This document shows, piece by piece, positions 16,798-24,705 of a DNA stretch of 64,000 bases; the first letter of the stretch is position 1, and the number at the start of each line of letters is the position of its first letter. Below the pieces are notes generated by a model. The model ran no database searches. It was not told the DNA's origin and saw only the letters and a program-made list of their open reading frames with translations. The position numbers and the translations under genes were made by a program. This stretch comes from Diaminobutyricimonas sp. LJ205 (GTDB taxonomy: Bacteria; Actinomycetota; Actinomycetes; Actinomycetales; Microbacteriaceae): positions 3,038,001-3,102,000 of the forward strand of contig NZ_CP046619.1 of NCBI RefSeq assembly GCF_009755725.1. Direction: 5' to 3'.

Positions 16798-17540
16798 TGG
16801 GATGCCTGGCCGGATGTTTCGGCTTCGACCGCGCGCACGAGGAGCGCAGTCCTGTCCATGTGGAAGCGCATCGCCGCGGCCGCGGCCTCGGAATCTCCCG
16901 CCACGATCGCGTCGACGATGCGCGCGTGCTCGTCATGCTCGTCGCCGACCAGGCCCACGGCTTCGCGGTGGGCGCGCAGGCGGGTCATTGCTTCGAACAC
17001 CAGGCCGCGAACGGCTTCGGTGACGCCGAGCAGGGCCGGGTTCGCGCTCATGACGGCAATTTGGCGGTGCAGTTCGAGGTCCAGCGCCACGTAGGCGTTG
17101 GCATCCCCCACCGCATCGCGCATCGCCTTCTCGAGCGAGACGAGATCTTCCCGCTGCCGCCCTGTTGACTTGGTCGCCGCGAGAAGGGCCGCTTCAATCT
17201 CGAGCGGGCCGCGCAACTCCATCAGTGTTGTCAGCGGTTCGACCGACGTCCGGATCGCTCGAGACAGGAACAGGGCGACGAGATGCGAATCGAGTTGCCG
17301 AACGACCGCGTTGCGGCCGTTCGACAACTCGATGAGTCCCAGCGCCGCCAGTGCGCTCAGGGCTTCCCTGATCACGGGACGTGACACATTGAATCGCTCA
17401 CTGAGTGCTGCAGTGGACGGCAGGGAGTCACCTGGCGCAAGCCGCGCCTCGTCGATGTAGGCGATGAGCGCTCGGTGCACCTGCGCCGTCAGGGGTTCGC
17501 GCATGAGATCGGTCGACACGGCTCCCAGCGTACTCATCAC
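16785..17540 (-). CDS. GntR/FadR-family transcriptional regulator with FCD domain
   Basis: 251 residues. The N-terminal winged helix reads VHRALIAYIDEARLAPGDSLPSTAALSERFNVSRPVIREALSALAALGLIE (residues 20-70, shown here only as its ordered motifs). The C-terminal FCD helical bundle has the metal/ligand residues in the pattern D-x3-H (ALDLELHRQI), H in DEHDEHARIVDAI and H in MRFHMDRT. FCD regulators sense sugar acids and other carboxylates and usually control their own catabolic operon. Position between the transporter and dehydrogenase genes, 244 bp from the next upstream promoter candidate, fits local control. Confidence 0.92.
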   Translation of the reverse strand: MMSTLGAVSTDLMREPLTAQVHRALIAYIDEARLAPGDSLPSTAALSERFNVSRPVIREALSALAALGLIELSNGRNAVVRQLDSHLVALFLSRAIRTSVEPLTTLMELRGPLEIEAALLAATKSTGRQREDLVSLEKAMRDAVGDANAYVALDLELHRQIAVMSANPALLGVTEAVRGLVFEAMTRLRAHREAVGLVGDEHDEHARIVDAIVAGDSEAAAAAMRFHMDRTALLVRAVEAETSGQASQPVI

Positions 17541-17570
17541 CGGTATCCCGAACTCTCGCGAACTGCCGGG

Positions 17571-18977
17571 CTAGAAGGTGTTGACCAAGCCCATGACGCC
17601 CACAAACATGATGGCCGCCGCGGAAATGAGGAGCATGACCGTCGTCGCCTTGCCGTCCTTGACGCGTGGGTCGGTCTGCTTGCGCGACAGGTAGATCGTG
17701 GCGATTGCGACACCGATCAGGAACACGGCGTTGAGCACACCCGCGAAGATCACCAGCGGCAGCGGAGAAGACACGATCGTCCCGAACAGGCCCCAGACGA
17801 CGGGGAGGATGATCATGATCCACCGCATCCAGCGGTCTCGCTTGTCCTGGTCGAACCAGTCGAAGGCGCCGAACAGGGAGATCGTGTTGCCGATCTGGCG
17901 TCCGAGGCTCGGAACGTTGGCGATGATCGTCTTGAACAGCGCGAGGCCGGCGCCCAGCAGGAAGACGACTGCGCCCCACTCGCCCACGCCCGCCTCGAAG
18001 GTGCCGGACAGGGTGGTCATCACTTCGGTTCCTGCCGGCACGATGCCCTGAGGGTGCAGGACAGCGGCGCCAAGCATGTAGAACGCAGCGGTGCTCAGCG
18101 TGTAGATGACCCAGGAAACCCACGCGTCGACCTTCATCACCGAGATCCAGCCGCGAGCCCGTCGCGCCCAGTCGACGGACGAATCCCGGGGACCGGTCCA
18201 CGCCGCGTATCCCTTTTCCACGCACCAGTAGGTGTAGGCGGTGGTCTCGCCGGCACCGATACCGGTGAGGCCGAACATCGACAGGGCGACACCCATGGCG
18301 CCGATCGCGATCTGGAACTGCATGCCCTCGGCGAGGTCGCCACCGGTCCAGGCGAACTCCGTGCCCTGGAGGATGAAGACCATGGCGACGGCGAACGCCG
18401 TCACGGCGAAGACGAGCACCGTCGATACGCGCTCAACCACGTCGTACCGGTTGAAGGCGTGGATGCCGATCGCGACGCCGGCGAGGATGGCGACCCAGGC
18501 GCCGATCGAAAGCAACGAGTAAGGCTCGCCGCCGATGGGGAACAGGCTGCTGAAGGCGAACGCTGCCGCGCTGATGACGCCAGCCTGGCTCGTCAGGAAC
18601 TGCAGGAACATGAGCAGGACCAGCCAGGCCATCCAGCCGCGCTTACCCAGCCGGGGCGGAACGTCGTCGTAACCGGCAATGGCGACACGGCCCGTCGAGA
18701 TCGTCCACCGGGCGAGCTCGATCTGTACCCAGACCTTGACGAATGTCGAGATGAAGACGAGCCAGAAGAGCATGAACCCGACCTGGGCACCGAGTGCGGT
18801 CGCGGTGAGAAGCTCGCCCGATCCCACGACGGCTGCCGAGGTGATCATCCCGGGGCCGAGGAAACGGAACCGGCCGCGCAGGGTCGTCGGCGGTTCCTTG
18901 ATCTGGGTTCCGTCGACCACGTAGGGGTCGGTGCGCCGCACCGAACTCGACGGATTCAGCGTGTGGGTTGTGGTCAT
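17571..18977 (-). CDS. Nramp-related membrane transporter lacking the metal-binding DPGN motif
   Basis: 468 residues and about 11 helices; the ATG at 18977 has GGAGG 8 nt upstream. The fold is Nramp-like: FLGPGMITSAAVVGSGELLTATALGAQVGF in helix 1, FISTFVKVWVQIELARW, IGAMGVALSMFGLTGIGAGETTAYTYW near the middle, and PSLGRQIGNTISLFGAF. True Nramp carriers bind Mn/Fe with a DPGN motif in helix 1; here the position reads GSGE, so transition-metal transport is unlikely. Its operon partners are a GntR/FCD regulator and a polyol-type dehydrogenase, which suggests an organic substrate. That inference needs testing. Confidence 0.8.
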   Translation of the reverse strand: MTTTHTLNPSSSVRRTDPYVVDGTQIKEPPTTLRGRFRFLGPGMITSAAVVGSGELLTATALGAQVGFMLFWLVFISTFVKVWVQIELARWTISTGRVAIAGYDDVPPRLGKRGWMAWLVLLMFLQFLTSQAGVISAAAFAFSSLFPIGGEPYSLLSIGAWVAILAGVAIGIHAFNRYDVVERVSTVLVFAVTAFAVAMVFILQGTEFAWTGGDLAEGMQFQIAIGAMGVALSMFGLTGIGAGETTAYTYWCVEKGYAAWTGPRDSSVDWARRARGWISVMKVDAWVSWVIYTLSTAAFYMLGAAVLHPQGIVPAGTEVMTTLSGTFEAGVGEWGAVVFLLGAGLALFKTIIANVPSLGRQIGNTISLFGAFDWFDQDKRDRWMRWIMIILPVVWGLFGTIVSSPLPLVIFAGVLNAVFLIGVAIATIYLSRKQTDPRVKDGKATTVMLLISAAAIMFVGVMGLVNTF

Positions 18978-19029
18978 ATCTGTGGCCTCCTCGCCAGTTC
19001 GCATCGCAGCTGCCCGACGCGTCCGGGAA

Positions 19030-19054
19030 AACCTAGCAGCCAGTAAGATAGGTT
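19030..19054 (-). promoter_or_regulatory. Inverted repeat upstream of the Nramp-like operon
   Basis: AACCTA (19030-19035) and TAGGTT (19049-19054), 13 bp apart, with an overlapping TAGCA/TGCTA pair. It sits about 50 bp upstream of the transporter start and could be a second GntR site or part of the promoter. It does not match the ACCTGT dyad closely. Confidence 0.35.
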
Positions 19055-19095
19055 GCTAAATCCGTGCCGGAAATTCCCCCCGACGGCGCGCAAAA

Positions 19096-19137
19096 GGCCC
19101 CGATCCGATGAGGCCATCCAGCCATCGGATCGGGGCC
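19096..19137 (-). terminator. Rho-independent terminator of the DrrAB operon
   Basis: GGCCCCGATCCGATG (19096-19110) and its exact complement (19123-19137) form a 15-bp stem with a 12-nt loop. On the reverse strand the stem is followed by TTTT. It lies 14 bp beyond the permease stop codon. Confidence 0.8.
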
Positions 19138-19150
19138 CCTGCCGCAGGAC

Positions 19151-19987
19151 TCAGCGCACCGACTTGCGTTCGTAAATCGCCGTGGACCACGCGTAGCCAA
19201 TGCCGATGATCACGGCGCACCAGCCGATCGCGAGCACCGGGCTCCAGCCGAGCGGGGTGCCGAGCAACAGCCCGCGGATCGCCTCGATGAACGGCGTGAA
19301 CGGCTGGTATTCGGCGAACCACTGCATCCACTCCGGCATCGACTCGGTCGGCACGAAGCCGCTGCTCAAGAACGGCAGGAAGGTCAGCAGGAGTGGCCAG
19401 TTGCTGGCCGTCTCGACCGACTTCGCCTGCATGCCCATGGCGACCCCGATCCAGCTGATCGCGAACGCAATGAGCACGAGCAGACCGGCGGCGGCGAGCC
19501 ACTCGATCGGTCCAGCGGTCGGGCGGAAGCCGATCATCAGACCGACGCCGAGCACGAGCGCGACCGCGATGACCGCCTGGATGGTGTTGCCGAGGACGTG
19601 CCCGGCGAGTACGGCGGCCCGCGAGATTGCCATCGTGCGGAAGCGCGCGGTGATGCCCTCGGTCATGTCCATCGCGACCGTGGTCGCGGTGCCACCGGCG
19701 CTGCCCGCAATGGTCAGCAGCAGGATGCCCGGCATGATGTACTCCACATACGCCTCCCGCCCGCCCGCTGAAGTCGCCCCGGGCAGGCCGGCGCCGAGAG
19801 TGCCGCCGAACACGAACACGAAGAACAGCAGCAGCACGACCGGTCCCAGGATCGTGAACACGGACAGCCCTGGGTAGCGCACCATGTGCAGCAGGTTGCG
19901 TCGCAGCATTGTGATCGCGTCCGCGACGACGTGCGACTGTCGACTGGTGCCCCTCGTCATCTGGCGCTGGGCGGTGATGGTGGTCAT
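19151..19987 (-). CDS. ABC-2 permease, DrrB type
   Basis: 278 residues with about six helices: ITMLRRNLLHMVRYPGLSVFTIL (first helix), YVEYIMPGILLLTIAGSAGGTA, the ABC-2 motif AVLAGHVLGNTIQAVIAVAL, and LTFLPFLSSGFVPTESMPEWMQ near the end (conserved in DrrB/NodJ proteins). It overlaps the ATPase gene by 4 bp. With that ATPase it should form an exporter for a hydrophobic drug or lipid. A strong terminator follows. Confidence 0.92.
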   Translation of the reverse strand: MTTITAQRQMTRGTSRQSHVVADAITMLRRNLLHMVRYPGLSVFTILGPVVLLLFFVFVFGGTLGAGLPGATSAGGREAYVEYIMPGILLLTIAGSAGGTATTVAMDMTEGITARFRTMAISRAAVLAGHVLGNTIQAVIAVALVLGVGLMIGFRPTAGPIEWLAAAGLLVLIAFAISWIGVAMGMQAKSVETASNWPLLLTFLPFLSSGFVPTESMPEWMQWFAEYQPFTPFIEAIRGLLLGTPLGWSPVLAIGWCAVIIGIGYAWSTAIYERKSVR

Positions 19988-20928
19988 GACTCGGTTCCCT
20001 TCGACTCGACCCGGCCGGTGAGCGCGAAGAACACGTCATCGAGGTCCGGGGTCTGGATGGTGAGGTCATCGACCTCGAGATTTGCCGCATCGAGACGGGC
20101 CAGCACCGTTCGCAGGGCGCCGACCCCGCCGTCGCTCGGCACCGTGAGGGCAAGCTCGGCGTTGTCACGTGCGGACTCATCGAGCACCCGCGAGGCGGCA
20201 TCAAGCGCCGCGACATCCGCGAATCGGAGCCGGATGTGCCCTCCGGGCACGAGGCGCTTGAGCTCGTCCGGCGTCCCCTCGGCGACGATGCGGCCGCCGT
20301 CGAGCACGGCGATGCGGTTGGCGAGCTCGTCCGCCTCCTCGAGGTACTGGGTGGTGAGCAGCACGGTCGTGCCGTCTGCGACGAGGCCGCGCACGATATC
20401 CCACATGGTGTGTCGGCTGCGCGGGTCCAGGCCGGTGGTGGGCTCGTCGAGGAAGATCACGCTCGGCGTCGCGACGAGCGTCATCGCGAGATCGAGGCGA
20501 CGTCGCATCCCGCCGGAATAGGTGGCGAGCGGTTTACGGGCGGCTTCGACGAGGTCGAATTGCTCGAGCAGCTCGGCTACCCGCGCCTTCGAGCGCTTGG
20601 CGCCCAGGTGCCGGAGCCGGGCCATCAGCATGAGATTCTCCTCGCCGCTGAGCAGGCCGTCCACCGCGGAGAACTGGCCGGTGAGGCCGATCGCGGCGCG
20701 CACGCCGTCCGGATCGCGCACCACGTCCGATCCGTTCACGAGCGCCGTGCCGCCGTCCGGACGCAAGAGTGTGCTGAGGATGTGCACGGTCGTGGTCTTG
20801 CCTGCGCCGTTGGGGCCGAGCAGCGCGAAGACGCTGCCGCGTGCGATCTCGAGATCGACACCGTCGAGCACCATCTGGGTGCCGAACGACTTGGTAAGGC
20901 CAATCATCTGAATGGCAGGGGACATCAT
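19984..20928 (-). CDS. ABC transporter ATP-binding protein, DrrA type
   Basis: 314 residues: Walker A LLGPNGAGKTTT, Q-loop GLTGQFSAVDGLL, signature YSGGMRRRLDLAM, Walker B VIFLDEPTTGLD, and H-loop LLTTQYLEEADEL. The roughly 90-residue C-terminal extension ends in TPDLDDVFFALTG, the CREEM-like tail of DrrA exporters. GGAAGGAAACG precedes the start. It is encoded downstream of an RHH regulator and a DUF4097 protein on the same strand, so export may be tied to an envelope-sensing circuit. Confidence 0.93.
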   Translation of the reverse strand: MMSPAIQMIGLTKSFGTQMVLDGVDLEIARGSVFALLGPNGAGKTTTVHILSTLLRPDGGTALVNGSDVVRDPDGVRAAIGLTGQFSAVDGLLSGEENLMLMARLRHLGAKRSKARVAELLEQFDLVEAARKPLATYSGGMRRRLDLAMTLVATPSVIFLDEPTTGLDPRSRHTMWDIVRGLVADGTTVLLTTQYLEEADELANRIAVLDGGRIVAEGTPDELKRLVPGGHIRLRFADVAALDAASRVLDESARDNAELALTVPSDGGVGALRTVLARLDAANLEVDDLTIQTPDLDDVFFALTGRVESKGTES

Positions 20929-21025
20929 CGTTTCCTTCCGTGGGGTCGTCGAAGAGACCCGTGTGGGGTCATTGATTGGACCGGCGGGTCAGTGGGACCC
21001 GGCGGGAGCGCGGAGCGCGCGAACG

Positions 21026-21886
21026 CTAGTGAGCGGCTCCGGGTGGGGCGTGGTACAGCGTGATTGCACCGTGACCGGTGCGGGCGTACAGCTCGAGAGT
21101 TTCCTCGCCCTCGGCGGGCGGTCCGGCGTCTGCCGACAGTTCGTTGCGGATGACACCCTTCTGACTGGACGCGTCGAGCCAAACCGCCGCGCCGCGCCGA
21201 ACACCGAGGGTGATCGCGGCGCTCGTCGTTTGGATGCGTGCCGCGCCGCGGGTGAGTTCCTTGACGCGAACCGAACCGTGCGCGGAGCTGATGGTGAGCG
21301 CGGGGCCCGGATCGCCGAGTTCGACGGCCCCGGTCGCGGTCGTGATGTCGGCGGCGCCTCCGACGCTGCCGACATCGATGCCGGCATGCGAACCCTTGAC
21401 CTTCAGGGCTCCGTCGACGCGTCCGATCCGAGCGTGCCCGGATTTGAAGGTCATGTCAGCGTCGCCCCGAATCTGTCCGATTCGAAGCTCGACGTGGCCG
21501 AGTTCGAGGTCAGCTTTGCCAACGCTCTCGATGGACGCGTCGCCGTAGCCGAACACCAGGCGCGTGTCGCCGAGGGTGCCCTTGAGGTGCACGGCGCCGT
21601 ATTTCACCGTCGCGGACATCTCGGATGCCTCGGGCACCCGCACCACCACATCGATGTTGTCGCCCGGGCCGAAGATGCTGAGACGGGACGGACCGATGAT
21701 GCTCACGTCAGCACCGGTGTGGGTGACTCGCACCGCGTCAGCGGCAGCGATGTCGCCGGAGCGGTTGGGGTTTGCCGGAACGACTTCGACGCTGACATCG
21801 TCGCGGGGCTCGGCGAACACTTCGACGTGGCCCATCTGCACTTCGAGTCGAACCGAAGCGGGACCAGTTACGGGGAAAACAGCCAT
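21026..21886 (-). CDS. DUF4097-family beta-helix protein
   Basis: 286 residues starting MAVFPVTGPASVRLEVQMG one base after the RHH gene stop. The body is a run of short beta repeats with the DUF4097 adhesin-like pattern: VKYGAVHLKGTLGDTRLVFG, ADLELGHVELRIGQIRGD, DMTFKSGHARIGRVDG and ITTATGAVELGDPGPAL. No signal peptide or membrane helix is visible, so it is probably cytoplasmic. Family members often accompany regulators and ABC exporters in Actinobacteria; the biochemical role is unknown. Co-transcribed with the RHH gene, and probably with the DrrAB genes 97 bp downstream. Confidence 0.88.
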   Translation of the reverse strand: MAVFPVTGPASVRLEVQMGHVEVFAEPRDDVSVEVVPANPNRSGDIAAADAVRVTHTGADVSIIGPSRLSIFGPGDNIDVVVRVPEASEMSATVKYGAVHLKGTLGDTRLVFGYGDASIESVGKADLELGHVELRIGQIRGDADMTFKSGHARIGRVDGALKVKGSHAGIDVGSVGGAADITTATGAVELGDPGPALTISSAHGSVRVKELTRGAARIQTTSAAITLGVRRGAAVWLDASSQKGVIRNELSADAGPPAEGEETLELYARTGHGAITLYHAPPGAAH

Positions 21887-21887
21887 G

Positions 21888-22391
21888 TCAGCGCACCCAT
21901 CCGGAGAAGCTGGAGGAACGGGACTGGGTCTCGCCAGTCGCCGGCACGAGCGCCGCACCGATCGCGCGGACGAGCCAGGTATTGAGAGAGACGCCCTCTT
22001 TCGCCGCGGCCGCTTCGGCCCGAGCCTTGAGCGCATCGGGCAGCCGAAGCGTCGTCCGTGAGGTGGAGGCATCCTCCGTGTCGTCGGCCTCCGCCATCGG
22101 TGCCGAAGTCGTCGGGGCGGACGCGCTGTCACCGGGGGACTCGAACTCGGCTGGTGAAGTGACGACGAACTCCACGTCACGACCGCGCAGCCGAAGGTCG
22201 ACCGATCCGGGAGCGAGGTCGAGAGTGATCTCGCCCGCGGCGTCGGACAGTGCGTCGAGGATCGCGAGCCTGGCGGCGGCGTCCAGCGCGGCGGCGAGAC
22301 GCTCGGCGACCTGCTCCGTTTCCGGGCCGCCTGCAGCGGCTGCGGAAAGGAGCTGGCGCTGCAACGCCTGGACGTGCGGTGAAATCTGCAT
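21888..22391 (-). CDS. Ribbon-helix-helix (HicB/Arc-like) DNA-binding protein
   Basis: 167 residues from the ATG at 22391. The C-terminal RHH domain is TTLRLPDALKARAEAAAAKEGVSLNTWLVRAI, in order: DNA-contacting strand TTLRL, then two helices. The N-terminal 90 residues contain an all-beta/helical segment (ITLDLAPGSVDLRLRGRDVEFVV) and an acidic linker. It is not paired with a HicA toxin; instead it leads a DUF4097-DrrAB operon, so I read it as the operon's regulator. A perfect 28-bp palindrome containing TGACACCA boxes overlaps the start codon, which fits RHH autorepression. Confidence 0.85.
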   Translation of the reverse strand: MQISPHVQALQRQLLSAAAAGGPETEQVAERLAAALDAAARLAILDALSDAAGEITLDLAPGSVDLRLRGRDVEFVVTSPAEFESPGDSASAPTTSAPMAEADDTEDASTSRTTLRLPDALKARAEAAAAKEGVSLNTWLVRAIGAALVPATGETQSRSSSFSGWVR

Positions 22392-22452
22392 GACACCATG
22401 CTGACACCAGCATGGTGTCACTGTCAAGAACTTTGATGCCGCGATGACACCA
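22391..22452 (-). promoter_or_regulatory. Multi-box operator of the RHH-DUF4097-DrrAB operon
   Basis: GACACCATGCTG (22392-22403) and CAGCATGGTGTC (22408-22419) are perfect 12-bp arms around ACAC. TGACACCA boxes occur at 22391-22398, 22402-22409, 22445-22452 and inverted at 22413-22420. The cluster begins at the start codon of the RHH gene. RHH proteins bind cooperatively to such repeated short boxes. Confidence 0.7.
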
Positions 22453-22590
22453 AACGGCCGCTGGTCGCTGGTCGCATTGTGTGAGGAACCCCGCGTTGTC
22501 GGGAGGCGCTGGACGACGGATCTCGGCGAACTATTGCCGCGCGTTACGGCGGGATTAGAAGAGGACCAGTCGCGCCCGTAGCGTGCTGGC

Positions 22591-24645
22591 ATGCCTGATC
22601 GCCCGACTATCGCCAACCTCCTCGCCGAGACCCGCAGCTACCCGGCCCCGGCTGCCTTCGCCGCGCAGGCGAATGTGGAGGCGAGCTGGTGGGCGAAGGC
22701 GGATGCCGATCCAGTTGCCTTCTGGGAGGAGCAGGCTCTCCGGCTCGACTGGCACACCCCCTGGCACACCGCGCACACGTGGGAGGGGGTCTCGGCAGGC
22801 TCGACCAGCGGGGATGGCTCGACCAACGCGGGCGAGGGTGCAGATGGCCAGCTGAGTATTCCGAAAGCGGAATGGTTCGCCGGCGGCACCCTGAACGTGG
22901 CGGTGAACTGTGTCGACCGGCACGTGGCGAACGGCCTCGGCGACAAGGTTGCCCTGTACTTCGAAGGCGAACCGGGCGATCGCCGGGCGATCACTTACGC
23001 CGAGCTCGAGCGAGAGGTTGCCAAGGCTGCCAACGCACTGACCGAACTCGGCATCGTCAAGGGCGACCGTGTCGTGATCTACCTGCCGGTGATCCCCGAG
23101 ACCGTGATCGCCACCCTCGCTGTGGCCCGCATCGGCGCCATCCACTCGCTGGTCTTCGGTGGGTTCAGCGCCGAGGCGCTGCGCTTCCGGGTCGAGGACA
23201 CCGAGGCGAAGCTGCTGATCACCACCGACGGCCAGTACCGCCGAGGCGGCGCGGTCGCTGTTAAGGAGAACGCGGATGCCGCGGTCGCCGGGGTACCCAG
23301 CATCGAACATGTCCTGGTGATAGGCCGCACCGGCTCCGACATCCCGTGGACCGAGGGTCGCGACGTCTGGTGGCGCGACACGGTGGGCCAGGCATCCGAT
23401 ATTCACGAAGCGGAATACTTCGACGCCGAGACGCCACTGTTCATCATCTACACGTCGGGGACCACCGGCAAGCCCAAGGGTCTGGTGCACACGAGCGGCG
23501 GCTACCTGACCCAGGCGAGCTTCACGCACTGGGCGATCTTCGACGCCAAGCCCGACGACGTGCACTGGTGCACCGCCGACCTGGCCTGGGTGACCGCGCA
23601 CACCTACGAGATCTACGGCCCGCTGTCGAACGGACTCACCCAGGTGATCTACGAGGGCACCCCGAACACGCCGCATCAGGCGCGGCACTTCGAGATCATC
23701 GAGCGCTACGGCGTGACGACCTACTACACGGCGCCGACCCTGATCCGCACGCTGATGACCTGGTTCCCGGATGGCGCGCCGATTGAGTACGACCTGTCGT
23801 CGATCCGCCTGCTCGGCACGGTCGGTGAGGCGATCAACCCGGAGGCCTGGGTCTGGTTCCACGAGAACATCGGTCGCGGCGAGGCGCCGATCGTCGACAC
23901 CTGGTGGCAGTCCGAGACGGGCGCGGCGATCATGGCTCCGCTGCCCGGTGTCTCCACGCTGAAACCGGGTTCGGCGAACCGCGCGCTGCCCGGAGTGTCC
24001 ACGCTCATCGTCGACGAGAATGGCGACACCGTGCCGTTCGGGCAGGGCGGATACCTCGTGGTCGACCGGCCCGGCCCCGGACTGGCCCGCACGGTGTGGG
24101 GCAACCCCGAGCGTTACCGTGACTCGTACTGGACCCGGTTCGCGAAGCAGGGTTACTTCTTCTCGGGCGACGGCGCCAAGTGGGACGAGGATGGCGACAT
24201 CTGGGTGCTCGGCCGGGTCGACGACGTGATCAACGTGTCGGGGCACCGGCTCTCCACGATCGAGATCGAGTCCTCACTGGTGGCACACCCACTGGTCGCC
24301 GAGGCCGGAGTCGTCGGCGTGCACGACGACATCACCGGGCAGGGCATTGCCGCGTTCGTGATCCCGGCAAGGGGTGAGCCGCAGGTGACGGATCCGGCGT
24401 ACTGGACGGCGCTCGGTGAGAGCCTGACCGCCCGGTTGCGAGAGCATGTGGCGACCCACATCGGCCCGATCGCGAAGCCCCGCGACGTGATCGTGGTGCC
24501 GGATCTGCCGAAGACCCGCTCGGGCAAGATCATGCGACGTCTGCTCGGCGACATCCGTGACGGGCGTCCGCTCGGCGACGTGACCAGCCTGCAGGACGAC
24601 ACCGTGCCAGCCCGCATCGCCGAAATCGTCGCTGCCAGACTGTGA
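22591..24645 (+). CDS. acs: Acetyl-CoA synthetase (AMP-forming)
   Basis: 684 residues with the full Acs pattern: WFAGGTLNVAVNCVDRHV, YLPVIPETVIATLAVARIGA, LFIIYTSGTTGKPKGLVHT, TWWQSETGAAIMAPLPG (acetyl pocket Trp), YFFSGDGAKWDEDGDIWVLGRVDDVINVSGHRLSTIEIES and the C-terminal LPKTRSGKIMRRLL (acetylatable lysine), here quoted in pieces. It converts acetate, ATP and CoA to acetyl-CoA. Residues around 70-83 (VSAGSTSGDGSTNAG) come from a dispersed-repeat insertion (22787-22830). TAGCGT ends 6 nt before the ATG, so a leaderless mRNA is likely. The stop codon lies in the next palindromic repeat. Confidence 0.95.
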   Translation: MPDRPTIANLLAETRSYPAPAAFAAQANVEASWWAKADADPVAFWEEQALRLDWHTPWHTAHTWEGVSAGSTSGDGSTNAGEGADGQLSIPKAEWFAGGTLNVAVNCVDRHVANGLGDKVALYFEGEPGDRRAITYAELEREVAKAANALTELGIVKGDRVVIYLPVIPETVIATLAVARIGAIHSLVFGGFSAEALRFRVEDTEAKLLITTDGQYRRGGAVAVKENADAAVAGVPSIEHVLVIGRTGSDIPWTEGRDVWWRDTVGQASDIHEAEYFDAETPLFIIYTSGTTGKPKGLVHTSGGYLTQASFTHWAIFDAKPDDVHWCTADLAWVTAHTYEIYGPLSNGLTQVIYEGTPNTPHQARHFEIIERYGVTTYYTAPTLIRTLMTWFPDGAPIEYDLSSIRLLGTVGEAINPEAWVWFHENIGRGEAPIVDTWWQSETGAAIMAPLPGVSTLKPGSANRALPGVSTLIVDENGDTVPFGQGGYLVVDRPGPGLARTVWGNPERYRDSYWTRFAKQGYFFSGDGAKWDEDGDIWVLGRVDDVINVSGHRLSTIEIESSLVAHPLVAEAGVVGVHDDITGQGIAAFVIPARGEPQVTDPAYWTALGESLTARLREHVATHIGPIAKPRDVIVVPDLPKTRSGKIMRRLLGDIRDGRPLGDVTSLQDDTVPARIAEIVAARL
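22787..22830. repeat. GGTCGAGCTTG-family repeat inserted in frame in acs
   Basis: GGGTCTCGGCAGGCTCGACC (22787-22806) followed by AGCGGGGATGGCTCGACCAACG: a right arm plus an extra half copy. The insert encodes a Ser/Gly/Thr-rich loop between the N-terminal WxxPW-type segment and the IPKAEWFAGG strand, a position where length varies among Acs proteins. Confidence 0.7.
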
Positions 24646-24701
24646 GGTGCCCAAAAGTCCTAGTGCGCCGCCCGAAACACCAGGACTTTCGGGCACCTCA
24701 C
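24642..24701. repeat. Long palindromic intergenic repeat, GGTGCCC subtype (copy B)
   Basis: Arms 24642-24665 and 24678-24701 (24 nt each) with two mismatches and a 12-nt loop. The left arm starts GTGAGGTGCCC and contains the TGA stop of acs. It separates convergent genes acs and lhgO. Confidence 0.88.
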
Positions 24702-24705
24702 GCGG

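Noticed and set aside
17475-19046. 523-codon forward open frame opposite the Nramp-like gene
   Set aside because: Shadow of a clear membrane-transporter gene; composition is charged and repetitive.
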